Shown here: positions 1 to 5,039 of the stretch, in pieces | Position numbering within the stretch: the stretch's first letter is position 1 | How the letters are laid out: each line of letters begins with the position of its first letter | Assembly (NCBI GenBank): GCA_947630315.1 | Contig: CANRHA010000109.1 | Coordinates: 1 to 6,030 of the forward strand | Length of the DNA: 6,030 bases | Direction of reading: 5' to 3' | From: an uncultured Clostridia bacterium | GTDB taxonomy: Bacteria; Bacillota; Clostridia; Oscillospirales; Ruminococcaceae | Program-made: the position numbers and the translations under genes | The notes under the pieces: model-generated | What the model was told of the DNA's origin: nothing | Databases searched by the model: none | Seen by the model: only the letters and a program-made list of their open reading frames with translations

Positions 1-801
1 GAGGTGCTTCGCGCCGGTGGCGTCGGCGGTTATGAACGGCAGGTTGATGTTTGACGAGGGAACGTTGGAAAGCTCGATCTTGGCCTTTTCCGCGGCCTCC
101 TTAAGCCTCTGCATAGCCATTTTATCGGTCGAGAGGTCGATGCCCTCGGTTTTCTTGAACTCAGCTACGAGCAGGTCGATGATCCTCTGGTCGAAGTCGT
201 CGCCGCCGAGGTGGTTGTTGCCGGCAGTAGCCAAAACTTCGGTGACGCTGTCGCCCATCTCGATAATCGAAACATCGAATGTTCCGCCGCCGAGGTCGTA
301 GACCATTACCTTCTGGTCCTCCTCTTTGTCGATACCGTATGAGAGCGCGGCCGCCGTGGGTTCGTTGATTATTCTGCGGACGTTAAGGCCGGCGATCTGT
401 CCGGCGTCCTTAGTCGCCTGGCGCTGAGAGTCGGTGAAGTAGGCCGGAACCGTTATTACCGCCTCTGTAACCTTTTCGCCGAGATACGCTTCGGCGTCGG
501 TTTTCAGCTTCTGAAGTATCATCGCCGAAATTTCCTGCGGGGTGTAGGTCTTTCCGCCCATCTGAGCCTTGTAGTCGGAGCCCATGTGGCGCTTGATGGA
601 TATTACCGTGTTGTCGTAGTTTACTACGGCCTGGCGCTTTGCGACCTGGCCTACGAGCCTGTCGCCGTTTTTGGATACGCCGACTACCGAGGGGGTGGTC
701 CTTGCGCCTTCGCTGTTGGGTATTACTACCGCTTCGCCGCCCTCCATGACGGCTACGCATGAGTTGGTCGTACCGAGGTCGATTCCTATGATTTTAGACA
801 T
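1..801 (-). CDS. dnaK: Molecular chaperone DnaK (Hsp70), N-terminal ATPase part; C-terminus lies outside the window
   Basis: DnaK is the cytoplasmic ATP-driven Hsp70 chaperone, working with DnaJ and GrpE. The 267 codons in the window begin MSKIIGIDLGTTNSCVAVME and cover most of the nucleotide-binding domain. Visible motifs are the phosphate-1 loop GIDLGTTNS (residues 6-14), AVITVPAYFTDSQRQATKDA (114-133), NEPTAAALSYG (147-157), phosphate-2 DLGGGTFD (169-176) and GGDDFD (199-204). The segment after IKRHMGSDY (69-77) runs straight into the PQEISA region, without the roughly 20-residue insertion of Gram-negative DnaK, which points to a Gram-positive host. The ATG at 801 has an AAGGAG ribosome site 9 nt upstream. 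The frame is open to the left edge, so the substrate-binding domain, and probably dnaJ, lie beyond it. The gene is 64 nt downstream of grpE and is probably transcribed from the CIRCE-controlled hrcA promoter. Confidence 0.98.
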   Translation of the reverse strand, partial: MSKIIGIDLGTTNSCVAVMEGGEAVVIPNSEGARTTPSVVGVSKNGDRLVGQVAKRQAVVNYDNTVISIKRHMGSDYKAQMGGKTYTPQEISAMILQKLKTDAEAYLGEKVTEAVITVPAYFTDSQRQATKDAGQIAGLNVRRIINEPTAAALSYGIDKEEDQKVMVYDLGGGTFDVSIIEMGDSVTEVLATAGNNHLGGDDFDQRIIDLLVAEFKKTEGIDLSTDKMAMQRLKEAAEKAKIELSNVPSSNINLPFITADATGAKHL

Positions 802-865
802 TGTAAATTACTCCTTTATCTGTTTAATTTGATGTTGTCAATATATACTGAGGCGTTAAAGCCTG

Positions 866-1498
866 TCAGGCGTTTGCTACGCATACCGTCGCGGGGCGGA
901 TAATCTTATCGCCGAGGCGGTAGCCCTTCTGATAAACCTGGGCGACTGTGTTTTCGCCGAGGTTTTCATCGGTTATCTGATTTACGGCGTTTTCTATCGC
1001 GGGGTCGAAGGGTTCGCCCACCCTTGCTATCTCCTCTACGCCGAGCTTTTTAAAGGCGATCGAGAGCTGATCGTATATCATCATCACCCCGGCCTTGTAT
1101 TTTTCGTCGGAACATTCGGCGAGGGCGGCGCGCTCAAAGTTATCGGCTAAGGATAAAAACGCTTCGGCGGCGTTGGCCGTTGCCTCGGGATATATCTCCT
1201 GGCGCTCCTTTGCGCTGCGCTTGCGGTAGTTGTCAAATTCGGCAAGAAGCCTGAGATATTTATCCCTCAGTTCGGCGTTTTCGGCCTTAAGCTTTTCAAG
1301 CGCTTCATCGGCCGAAGGTTCGGCGGGCTTTTCTGAATTTTCAGCCTTCTCGGCCTTTTCAGCCTTCTCGGCCTCGACGCTTTCGGCCTTTTCCGCCTTC
1401 TTGTCGGAAGGCTCCTTTACACTCTCCTTTTTTGTCTCCTCGGACTTTTCGTCCGGGGCTTTTTCGTTAAGCTTTGGGTTCTTCTCTTTTTCGCTCAT
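866..1498 (-). CDS. grpE: Nucleotide exchange factor GrpE
   Basis: GrpE releases ADP from DnaK and so resets the chaperone cycle in the cytoplasm. The protein is 210 residues. Residues 1-65 are a charged, low-complexity tail of Lys, Glu, Ala and Ser, with KAE triplets repeated around residues 34-53. A coiled-coil segment follows (about 66-105) and contains the family signature EFDNYRKR (87-94). The globular beta domain carries GEPFDPAIENAV (161-172) and ends with the GrpE signature VYQKGYRLGDKIIRPATV (188-205). The length is near the family norm, with a somewhat long tail. The ATG at 1498 has AAAGGA 8 nt upstream, and only 13 nt separate it from the hrcA stop, so the two are almost certainly co-transcribed. 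The order hrcA-grpE-dnaK is the classic Firmicutes class I heat-shock arrangement. Identity is secure. Confidence 0.98.
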   Translation of the reverse strand: MSEKEKNPKLNEKAPDEKSEETKKESVKEPSDKKAEKAESVEAEKAEKAEKAENSEKPAEPSADEALEKLKAENAELRDKYLRLLAEFDNYRKRSAKERQEIYPEATANAAEAFLSLADNFERAALAECSDEKYKAGVMMIYDQLSIAFKKLGVEEIARVGEPFDPAIENAVNQITDENLGENTVAQVYQKGYRLGDKIIRPATVCVANA

Positions 1499-1511
1499 AT
1501 ATAAGTCCTTT

Positions 1512-2546
1512 CTATCCGTCGTCTTCTTCGGGGGTGATGTCTTCGTCCTCGGCCGTTGTAAGCATCTCGCTTATCTTTTCGGCAAAGTATTCGACATACG
1601 GAATGATCTTCTTGTAGTCTATCCTCATCGGACCTATAAGCCCGAGATGTCCGGCAACCTTGCCGTTTTTTAAGAAGTTCGAGCTTATCATGCTTGAGTT
1701 GCCTATTATGAACTCGTCGCTTTCATCGGAAAACAGAACGTGTATGCCGCTCATGCTGTCGTCGACGAATTTTCTAAGGTCGTTGCGGTGATCTATAAAC
1801 GAGACTATCTCGTTCTGGTCAAATTCGCGGCACTGTAAAAGATTCCCGACGCCGCTGACATTTACGTCGCGTTGCGATATCTCCCTCGTCATGTCGAATA
1901 TCCCGCGGATAAGAGGGGAGAGGGTCAAAAGATACGTTCCCATAGCCGTTTCAAGTTTAGACAGAGTCTCCTCGGTCAGGGATTCTATCGGCACGCCCTC
2001 AAGGTTTTCTCTTATGAAGCCGGAAAGGTAGTCGAGGTGCTCCTGAGTGAGGTCTATTTCTACCCGGCAGGTGCGGTTCTTTATCTTTCCGTTCGAGGCG
2101 ATCATCAGTAAAACGTACAGCCGCTTGCCGGTGGGGATGACCTCTACTTTTGATATTACCGAGAACTTGGGGTTCTCGCTTGATACGAACGTCGCGTAGC
2201 GGGTAAGCTCAGCCAGCGCGTTTGAGGCCGATTTTACTATTCCCTCCTCGGTGTACTCGTTTTTCGGAAGCATTTCGTCGAGCAGGCGGCATTCCTCGGG
2301 CGTGAGCGGGTCGGTCTTTAAAAGCTGATCGACATAAAGACGGTAGCCGCTGTAGGTGGGTATCCTTCCCGCCGAGGTGTGGGGCTGTTCAAGATAGCCC
2401 TGCTTTTCAAGCTCTGCCATCTCGTTGCGGATAGTGGCGCTCGATGTTCCGACATATTTCATTATCGCCTTGGAGCCTACCGGCTCCCCCGTGACAATAT
2501 ATTCATCTACCACGGCGGCAAGTATTCTCATCTTTCTGTCGTCCAT
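1512..2546 (-). CDS. hrcA: Heat-inducible transcription repressor HrcA
   Basis: HrcA is a dimeric DNA-binding repressor of class I heat-shock genes. It binds CIRCE, and in characterised species its activity depends on the GroEL chaperonin. The 344 residues match the family's usual size of about 340. The N-terminal winged helix-turn-helix (about 1-75) is highly typical, with EYIVTGEPVGSK (15-26), SSATIRNEMAELE (35-47) and QPHTSAGRIPTYSGYRLYVD (54-73). The middle and C-terminal part is the GAF-like dimerisation region, with the late motif GLIGPMRIDYKKIIPYVEYF. The last 15 or so residues form an acidic tail rich in Asp and Glu. The ATG at 2546 has a strong AGGAGG site 6 nt upstream. It is the first gene of the operon, with a predicted leader of about 70 nt containing CIRCE, so it should repress itself together with grpE and dnaK. 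Confidence 0.98.
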   Translation of the reverse strand: MDDRKMRILAAVVDEYIVTGEPVGSKAIMKYVGTSSATIRNEMAELEKQGYLEQPHTSAGRIPTYSGYRLYVDQLLKTDPLTPEECRLLDEMLPKNEYTEEGIVKSASNALAELTRYATFVSSENPKFSVISKVEVIPTGKRLYVLLMIASNGKIKNRTCRVEIDLTQEHLDYLSGFIRENLEGVPIESLTEETLSKLETAMGTYLLTLSPLIRGIFDMTREISQRDVNVSGVGNLLQCREFDQNEIVSFIDHRNDLRKFVDDSMSGIHVLFSDESDEFIIGNSSMISSNFLKNGKVAGHLGLIGPMRIDYKKIIPYVEYFAEKISEMLTTAEDEDITPEEDDG

Positions 2547-2592
2547 ATTCTGCCTCCTCCGCTTATACTCTGGCAGTTTCCGCGTCTGTCTG

Positions 2593-2619
2593 TTAGCACT
2601 CGCCGTTTTTGAGTGCTAA
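2593..2619 (-). promoter_or_regulatory. CIRCE operator (HrcA binding site)
   Basis: A perfect 9-bp inverted repeat, TTAGCACTC at 2593-2601 and GAGTGCTAA at 2611-2619, is separated by exactly 9 nt. This is the canonical CIRCE consensus without a mismatch. It covers the predicted transcription start and the start of the hrcA leader, just downstream of the -10 box at 2624-2629. HrcA bound here should block initiation. Because the element is also transcribed, it can form a hairpin at the mRNA 5' end, as described for CIRCE in other bacteria. Confidence 0.98.
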
Positions 2620-2623
2620 ATAT

Positions 2624-2651
2624 AGTATACCCCGTTTTTTTCAGATGTCAA
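2624..2651 (-). promoter_or_regulatory. Housekeeping-sigma promoter of the hrcA-grpE-dnaK operon
   Basis: Read on the minus strand, TTGACA (2651-2646) is followed after 16 nt by TATACT (2629-2624). The -35 box is consensus and the -10 box matches TATAAT at five of six positions. The start site should fall near 2617, inside the CIRCE element, which is the usual arrangement for HrcA-controlled promoters. A strong basal promoter held down by a repressor fits class I heat-shock regulation. Confidence 0.9.
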
Positions 2652-2684
2652 GAGTTTTTCAAAAATTTTTAAAAAAATTATTTT
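2652..2684 (-). promoter_or_regulatory. AT-rich UP-like element upstream of the hrcA promoter
   Basis: Directly upstream of the -35 box, 2655-2684 is A/T at every position except one C (2660), in otherwise GC-rich surroundings. On the minus strand, the 22 nt abutting the -35 box (2673-2652) match about 12 of the 14 defined positions of the E. coli full UP-element consensus as I remember it. These include the distal T5 tract and the proximal A5 tract. It may therefore contact the RNA polymerase alpha C-terminal domains. The A5T5 and A7 tracts may also bend the DNA between the two divergent operons. The function is inferred from sequence only. Confidence 0.55.
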
Positions 2685-2763
2685 GGGGCCGACGTTCCGA
2701 CAGTTTTTTCAATCCCGCGCTGGTAGCATATCCTAAAAGAAAGCCGAAAGGAGAAGCCTTAAG

Positions 2764-3072
2764 ATGGCCGTTTATATAGCCGACGGCGGCGAGGGAACTA
2801 TAGTCGCCAAAATTACCGGGGAGATAGACCACCACACGGCGAGGTGGCTAAGAATGGATATTGACACCGCGATACAGGACCGCAACCCCAAAAAGCTGCT
2901 GATAGATTTTTCGGGCGTGAGCTTTATGGACAGCTCGGGGGTGGGGCTTGTTATGGGAAGATACAAAAATATGAAGGAACGCGGCGGAAAGGTCGCGCTT
3001 ACAAATATGCCTGATTACATTGAAAAGGTAATGAACCTTGCCGGAATGGACAGGCTCTTGAACGGCAGGTGA
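2764..3072 (+). CDS. spoIIAA: Anti-sigma F factor antagonist SpoIIAA (STAS domain)
   Basis: SpoIIAA is the anti-anti-sigma factor. In its unphosphorylated form it binds SpoIIAB and frees sigma-F in the forespore. SpoIIAB inactivates it by phosphorylation, and the phosphatase SpoIIE reactivates it. The 102 residues are one STAS domain. Two stretches are nearly identical to the Bacillus subtilis protein as I recall it: GEIDHHTA (19-26) and FMDSSGVGLVMGRYK (54-68). The phosphorylated serine should be Ser57, the first Ser of DSSG, equivalent to B. subtilis Ser58. It is about 15 residues shorter than the B. subtilis protein, mainly at the C-terminus. AAAGGAG lies 10 nt before the ATG. It is the first gene of the spoIIA operon, 5 nt from spoIIAB, and is transcribed divergently from hrcA. 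Confidence 0.96.
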   Translation: MAVYIADGGEGTIVAKITGEIDHHTARWLRMDIDTAIQDRNPKKLLIDFSGVSFMDSSGVGLVMGRYKNMKERGGKVALTNMPDYIEKVMNLAGMDRLLNGR

Positions 3073-3077
3073 AGGAT

Positions 3078-3512
3078 ATGAAAAAACCTCAGAACGAAAT
3101 GAAGATGAGCTTTTTGAGCCTTTCTGAAAACGAGAGGCTGGCAAGGGTGGCGATAGGCGGGTTTGTCAGTTCAAAAAACCCGCGCATAGATGAGCTTACG
3201 GATTTAAAAACCGCCGTCAGCGAGGCGGTTACAAACTGTATAGTCCACGCCTACCGCGATACGGTCGGGGTAATAGAGATGACGGCGAGACTTACCGACG
3301 ATTGCGTATACATAAAGATCCGCGACCGGGGCTGCGGGATAGAGGACGTTAAAAAGGCGATGGAGCCTTTATATACCACTCTGCCCGACGAGGAACGCTC
3401 GGGGCTCGGATTTTCGGTCATGGAGAGCTTTACCGACAGCATAGCGGTCAAAAGCCGCCTTGGGTACGGCACAACAGTAGTGATGACTAAAAAGCTCCGG
3501 TCTAAGATATGA
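3078..3512 (+). CDS. spoIIAB: Anti-sigma F factor / SpoIIAA kinase SpoIIAB
   Basis: SpoIIAB binds and inhibits sigma-F and is a serine kinase for SpoIIAA. It belongs to the GHKL ATPase family. From the ATG at 3078 it has 144 residues, close to the 146 of B. subtilis. The ATP-binding boxes are clear: N-box SEAVTNCIVHAY (48-59, with Glu49 as expected catalytic base and Asn53 for Mg), G1 box RDRGCGIED (82-90) and G2 box ERSGLGFSVME (106-116). Arg23 aligns with the B. subtilis arginine that contacts sigma-F and SpoIIAA. I prefer the ATG at 3078 because AGGTGA (3067-3072) lies 5 nt upstream and the N-terminus then aligns within three residues. A GTG at 3069, overlapping the spoIIAA stop, would add three residues but has no evident ribosome site. 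Isoleucine is coded by ATA in eight of nine cases. Confidence 0.96.
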   Translation: MKKPQNEMKMSFLSLSENERLARVAIGGFVSSKNPRIDELTDLKTAVSEAVTNCIVHAYRDTVGVIEMTARLTDDCVYIKIRDRGCGIEDVKKAMEPLYTTLPDEERSGLGFSVMESFTDSIAVKSRLGYGTTVVMTKKLRSKI

Positions 3513-3518
3513 GGTAAT

Positions 3519-4187
3519 ATGTATACGGCAAACGGAACTTGCGCCGAGGCGGCGGTCGAGGAAAATCTGGGGCTGGTGAGGCTTTGCGCCTTAAGATTCA
3601 AGAACAGGGGGATAGAATATGAGGACCTTTACAGCGCGGGCTGCGTAGGGCTCGTAAAGGCGGTCAGGGCTTTTGACAGCGGCCGGGGCGTAAGGTTTTC
3701 AACCTACGCAGTGCCGGTTATACTCGGGGAAATAAGGCGGCTTTTCAGAGACGGCGGCGCGGTAAAGGTATCGCGGAGCCTTAAGGAAAGGGCGATGAAG
3801 ATAGCGAGGACCGCGCGGAGCCTTGAAAATTCCCTCGGCCGCGAGGCTACGCTCTATGAGCTTGCCGGGGCGGCGGGGCTTAGCGTTGAAGACGCCGCCG
3901 AGGCGGTGTGCGTTATGCAGCCGGTGGTTAGCCTTACCCACGAGACCGAGGACGGCAAACGCACCGAGGACATTCCGGTAGAGGCGCCGGATATAAAGAT
4001 CACCGATTCTTTGGCTTTGGCGGAGGCGCTCAATACCCTTGAACCCCGCGACAGGGCGCTAATATATTGCAGGTTTTTTAACGATATGACTCAGCAGCAG
4101 ACCGCCGAAAGGCTCGGAATGACTCAGGTTCAGGTATCGCGCCGGGAAAAGAAGATACTGCTGTATTTGCGGCAGAAAATGGAGTAA
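3519..4187 (+). CDS. sigF: RNA polymerase sporulation sigma factor SigF, short N-terminus
   Basis: Sigma-F is the first forespore-specific sigma factor and is held inactive by SpoIIAB. The 222 residues show region 2 (YEDLYSAGCVGLVKAV, 35-50; RFSTYAVPVILGEIRRLFRD, 59-78), the region 2/3 junction GAVKVSRSLKE (80-90), region 3 (about 91-155) and region 4 with the helix-turn-helix QQTAERLGMTQVQVSRREKK (193-212). Identity as SigF rather than SigG rests on its position as third gene of the spoIIA operon. B. subtilis SigF is about 255 residues. Here only about 14 residues precede the conserved ENLGLV, so roughly 25 residues of the usual N-terminal helix are missing. They cannot be restored by an earlier start, because an in-frame TGA (the spoIIAB stop) lies 9 nt upstream of the ATG. 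GAGGT at 3511-3515, overlapping that stop, is the ribosome site. Confidence 0.94.
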   Translation: MYTANGTCAEAAVEENLGLVRLCALRFKNRGIEYEDLYSAGCVGLVKAVRAFDSGRGVRFSTYAVPVILGEIRRLFRDGGAVKVSRSLKERAMKIARTARSLENSLGREATLYELAGAAGLSVEDAAEAVCVMQPVVSLTHETEDGKRTEDIPVEAPDIKITDSLALAEALNTLEPRDRALIYCRFFNDMTQQQTAERLGMTQVQVSRREKKILLYLRQKME

Positions 4188-4221
4188 AAAAGATGCGGAT
4201 AAGCCCTAATAGGGTATCCGC
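4186..4221 (-). terminator. Second hairpin with T6 tract on the minus strand, next to the sigF stop
   Basis: GCGGATA (4195-4201) pairs with TATCCGC (4215-4221), and an inner CCC/GGG stem (4204-4206 with 4212-4214) closes a 5-nt loop, with a 2-nt bulge on one side. On the minus strand the hairpin is followed after 3 nt by T6 (4191-4186). It therefore reads as a backup terminator for ktrA transcripts. On the plus strand no T-run follows, so it would be a poor intrinsic terminator for sigF, although the hairpin could still protect the spoIIA mRNA 3' end. Confidence 0.5.
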
Positions 4222-4240
4222 AAGAAGATTCATTATATAT

Positions 4241-4275
4241 AAAAAGGCCGGGGTCCGCAAAAAGCAGATCCCGGC
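4241..4275 (-). terminator. Rho-independent terminator of ktrA
   Basis: GCCGGGGTC (4247-4255) and GATCCCGGC (4267-4275) form a 9-bp stem with one non-Watson-Crick pair (A-C on the minus strand, G-U on the plus strand). On the minus strand the stem is followed, after one C, by T5 (4245-4241). It starts 13 nt after the ktrA stop, the usual place for an intrinsic terminator. On the plus strand the hairpin is followed by A5 and only then T4, so plus-strand termination should be weak. Confidence 0.75.
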
Positions 4276-4288
4276 AAAAATTTTCATA

Positions 4289-4933
4289 TTAGATCCTGAA
4301 GCACTTCTGTACCGCTTTGAGCGTTCCGAGGACGAGTACCGTGTTCTCGGGGTCCATGACGGCGTCGGGGGTTATCATAGTAAGTATGCCGTTTCGGCGC
4401 ACGGCTATTATGTTGAGGTCGTACTTTCTGCGGATATCGAGCTGAACTACCGTTTTGCCGCTCCAGTCGGCGGGTATCGAAAGCTCGAAGATGTCTACGT
4501 CACCCTCAAGCTCTATAAAGTCGCGTATGTGGTCGGAGGTGCAGCGTATGGCAGTCCATGCGGCGAGCTGCTTTTCGGGATATACCACCTCGTCGGCGCC
4601 GTTTCGGAGAAGGAATTTTTCCTGGACCCCGCGCGAAGCCCTCGCAACTACCCTCTTTGCGCCGAGCTCCTTAAGAAGGCAGGCCGTTTCAAGGGAACAT
4701 TGGAAGTTGTCGCCTATTGTGACTATGCAGGCGTCGTAGTTTTTTATCCCGAGGCTTTCAAGAAAGCTGCGGCTCGTGCTGTCGCCTATCTGAGCGGATG
4801 TGACAAAGGGCAGGGCGGAGTTTACGCGGTCCTCGTTTATGTCGACCGCCATTACCTCGTGCCCAAGCTCGTTCAGCTTTTCGGCGATATGCCTGCCGAA
4901 TCTTCCGAGACCGATTAGTAAAACTGATTTCAT
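4289..4933 (-). CDS. ktrA: Potassium uptake regulatory subunit KtrA/TrkA-type (RCK domain)
   Basis: This is the cytoplasmic gating subunit of a Ktr-type potassium transporter. In characterised systems it forms an octameric ring under the KtrB dimer and opens or closes it in response to ATP or ADP, with NAD(H) also reported. The 214 residues hold one RCK unit. The N-terminal Rossmann fold has the nucleotide motif GLGRFG (8-13), an acidic residue after beta-2 (AVDINEDRV, 29-37) and the typical LGIKNYDACIVTIGDN (61-76). An RCK_C domain occupies about 140-214. One RCK unit of this size fits KtrA rather than the two-unit TrkA of about 450 residues. The ATG at 4933 has AGGAGG 6 nt upstream. It lies 106 nt downstream of the channel gene on the same strand and converges on sigF. 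Confidence 0.95.
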   Translation of the reverse strand: MKSVLLIGLGRFGRHIAEKLNELGHEVMAVDINEDRVNSALPFVTSAQIGDSTSRSFLESLGIKNYDACIVTIGDNFQCSLETACLLKELGAKRVVARASRGVQEKFLLRNGADEVVYPEKQLAAWTAIRCTSDHIRDFIELEGDVDIFELSIPADWSGKTVVQLDIRRKYDLNIIAVRRNGILTMITPDAVMDPENTVLVLGTLKAVQKCFRI

Positions 4934-4973
4934 TTTAAACCTCCTGATTTGGCATTTATCCGATAATTAAAAG

Positions 4974-5001
4974 ATGATAATACGCACAGACCCGGTTGCA
5001 A
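4974..5001 (-). promoter_or_regulatory. Possible weak promoter for ktrA
   Basis: On the minus strand TTGCAA (5001-4996) and TATCAT (4979-4974) are separated by 16 nt, matching the housekeeping consensus at four and five of six positions. It sits in the 106-nt gap between the channel gene and ktrA and would give a leader of about 35 nt. The match is modest and may be chance. Co-transcription from upstream of ktrB is equally possible. Confidence 0.25.
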
Positions 5002-5003
5002 AA

Positions 5004-5038
5004 TTTCTGACTTCTGATTTCTGACTTCTGTCTTCTGA
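5004..5038. repeat. Five tandem copies of a 7-nt unit (YTTCTGA)
   Basis: The plus strand reads TTTCTGA, CTTCTGA, TTTCTGA, CTTCTGT, CTTCTGA without a break, five heptamers in a row. On the minus strand the unit is TCAGAAR, with one copy starting ACAGAAG. The array begins 1 nt after the ktrB stop codon (TAA, read 5042-5040) and fills a third of the gap to ktrA. It has no open reading frame. Similar TCAGAAG-type heptamer arrays are known as noncoding short tandem repeats in some bacteria. The function here is unknown. Confidence 0.9.
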
Positions 5039-5039
5039 T

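Noticed and set aside
410..760. A 116-codon minus-strand open frame rich in Arg and Gly
   Set aside because: It is a different frame on the same strand inside dnaK; the dnaK frame is unambiguous from its ATPase motifs.
815..841. TTGACA (841-836) as a possible dnaK-specific promoter in the grpE-dnaK gap
   Set aside because: The only -10 candidate, GATAAA at 820-815, is 15 nt away and matches poorly. A start downstream of it would fall at or past the dnaK ribosome site.
851..864. Small inverted repeat AGGC/GCCT just after the grpE stop as a terminator or processing site
   Set aside because: The stem is only 4 bp and no T-run follows it.
1230..1673. A 147-codon plus-strand open frame with Ser/Ala/Phe repeats
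   Set aside because: It is the antisense of the KAE-repeat tail of grpE and the 3' end of hrcA. The repeats simply mirror the GrpE low-complexity region.
2685..2763. Sigma-H promoter for the spoIIA operon
   Set aside because: In Bacillus and Clostridium spoIIA is driven by sigma-H, but I found no convincing AGGA-type -35 with a GAAT-type -10 at proper spacing. CCGACA (2697-2702) with TAGCAT (2724-2729) is too widely spaced for a housekeeping promoter. The promoter remains unassigned.
3069..3071. GTG start for spoIIAB overlapping the spoIIAA stop codon
   Set aside because: It would add only three residues and lacks a ribosome site, whereas the ATG at 3078 has AGGTGA 5 nt upstream and fits the family N-terminus.
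4193..4918. A 241-codon plus-strand open frame starting 5 nt after sigF, with GGAG 8 nt before its ATG
   Set aside because: It lies almost wholly antisense to ktrA, runs through both hairpins, and its translation shows no recognisable domain. The well-conserved RCK protein on the other strand explains the coding signal, and the GGAG is part of the sigF 3' end.
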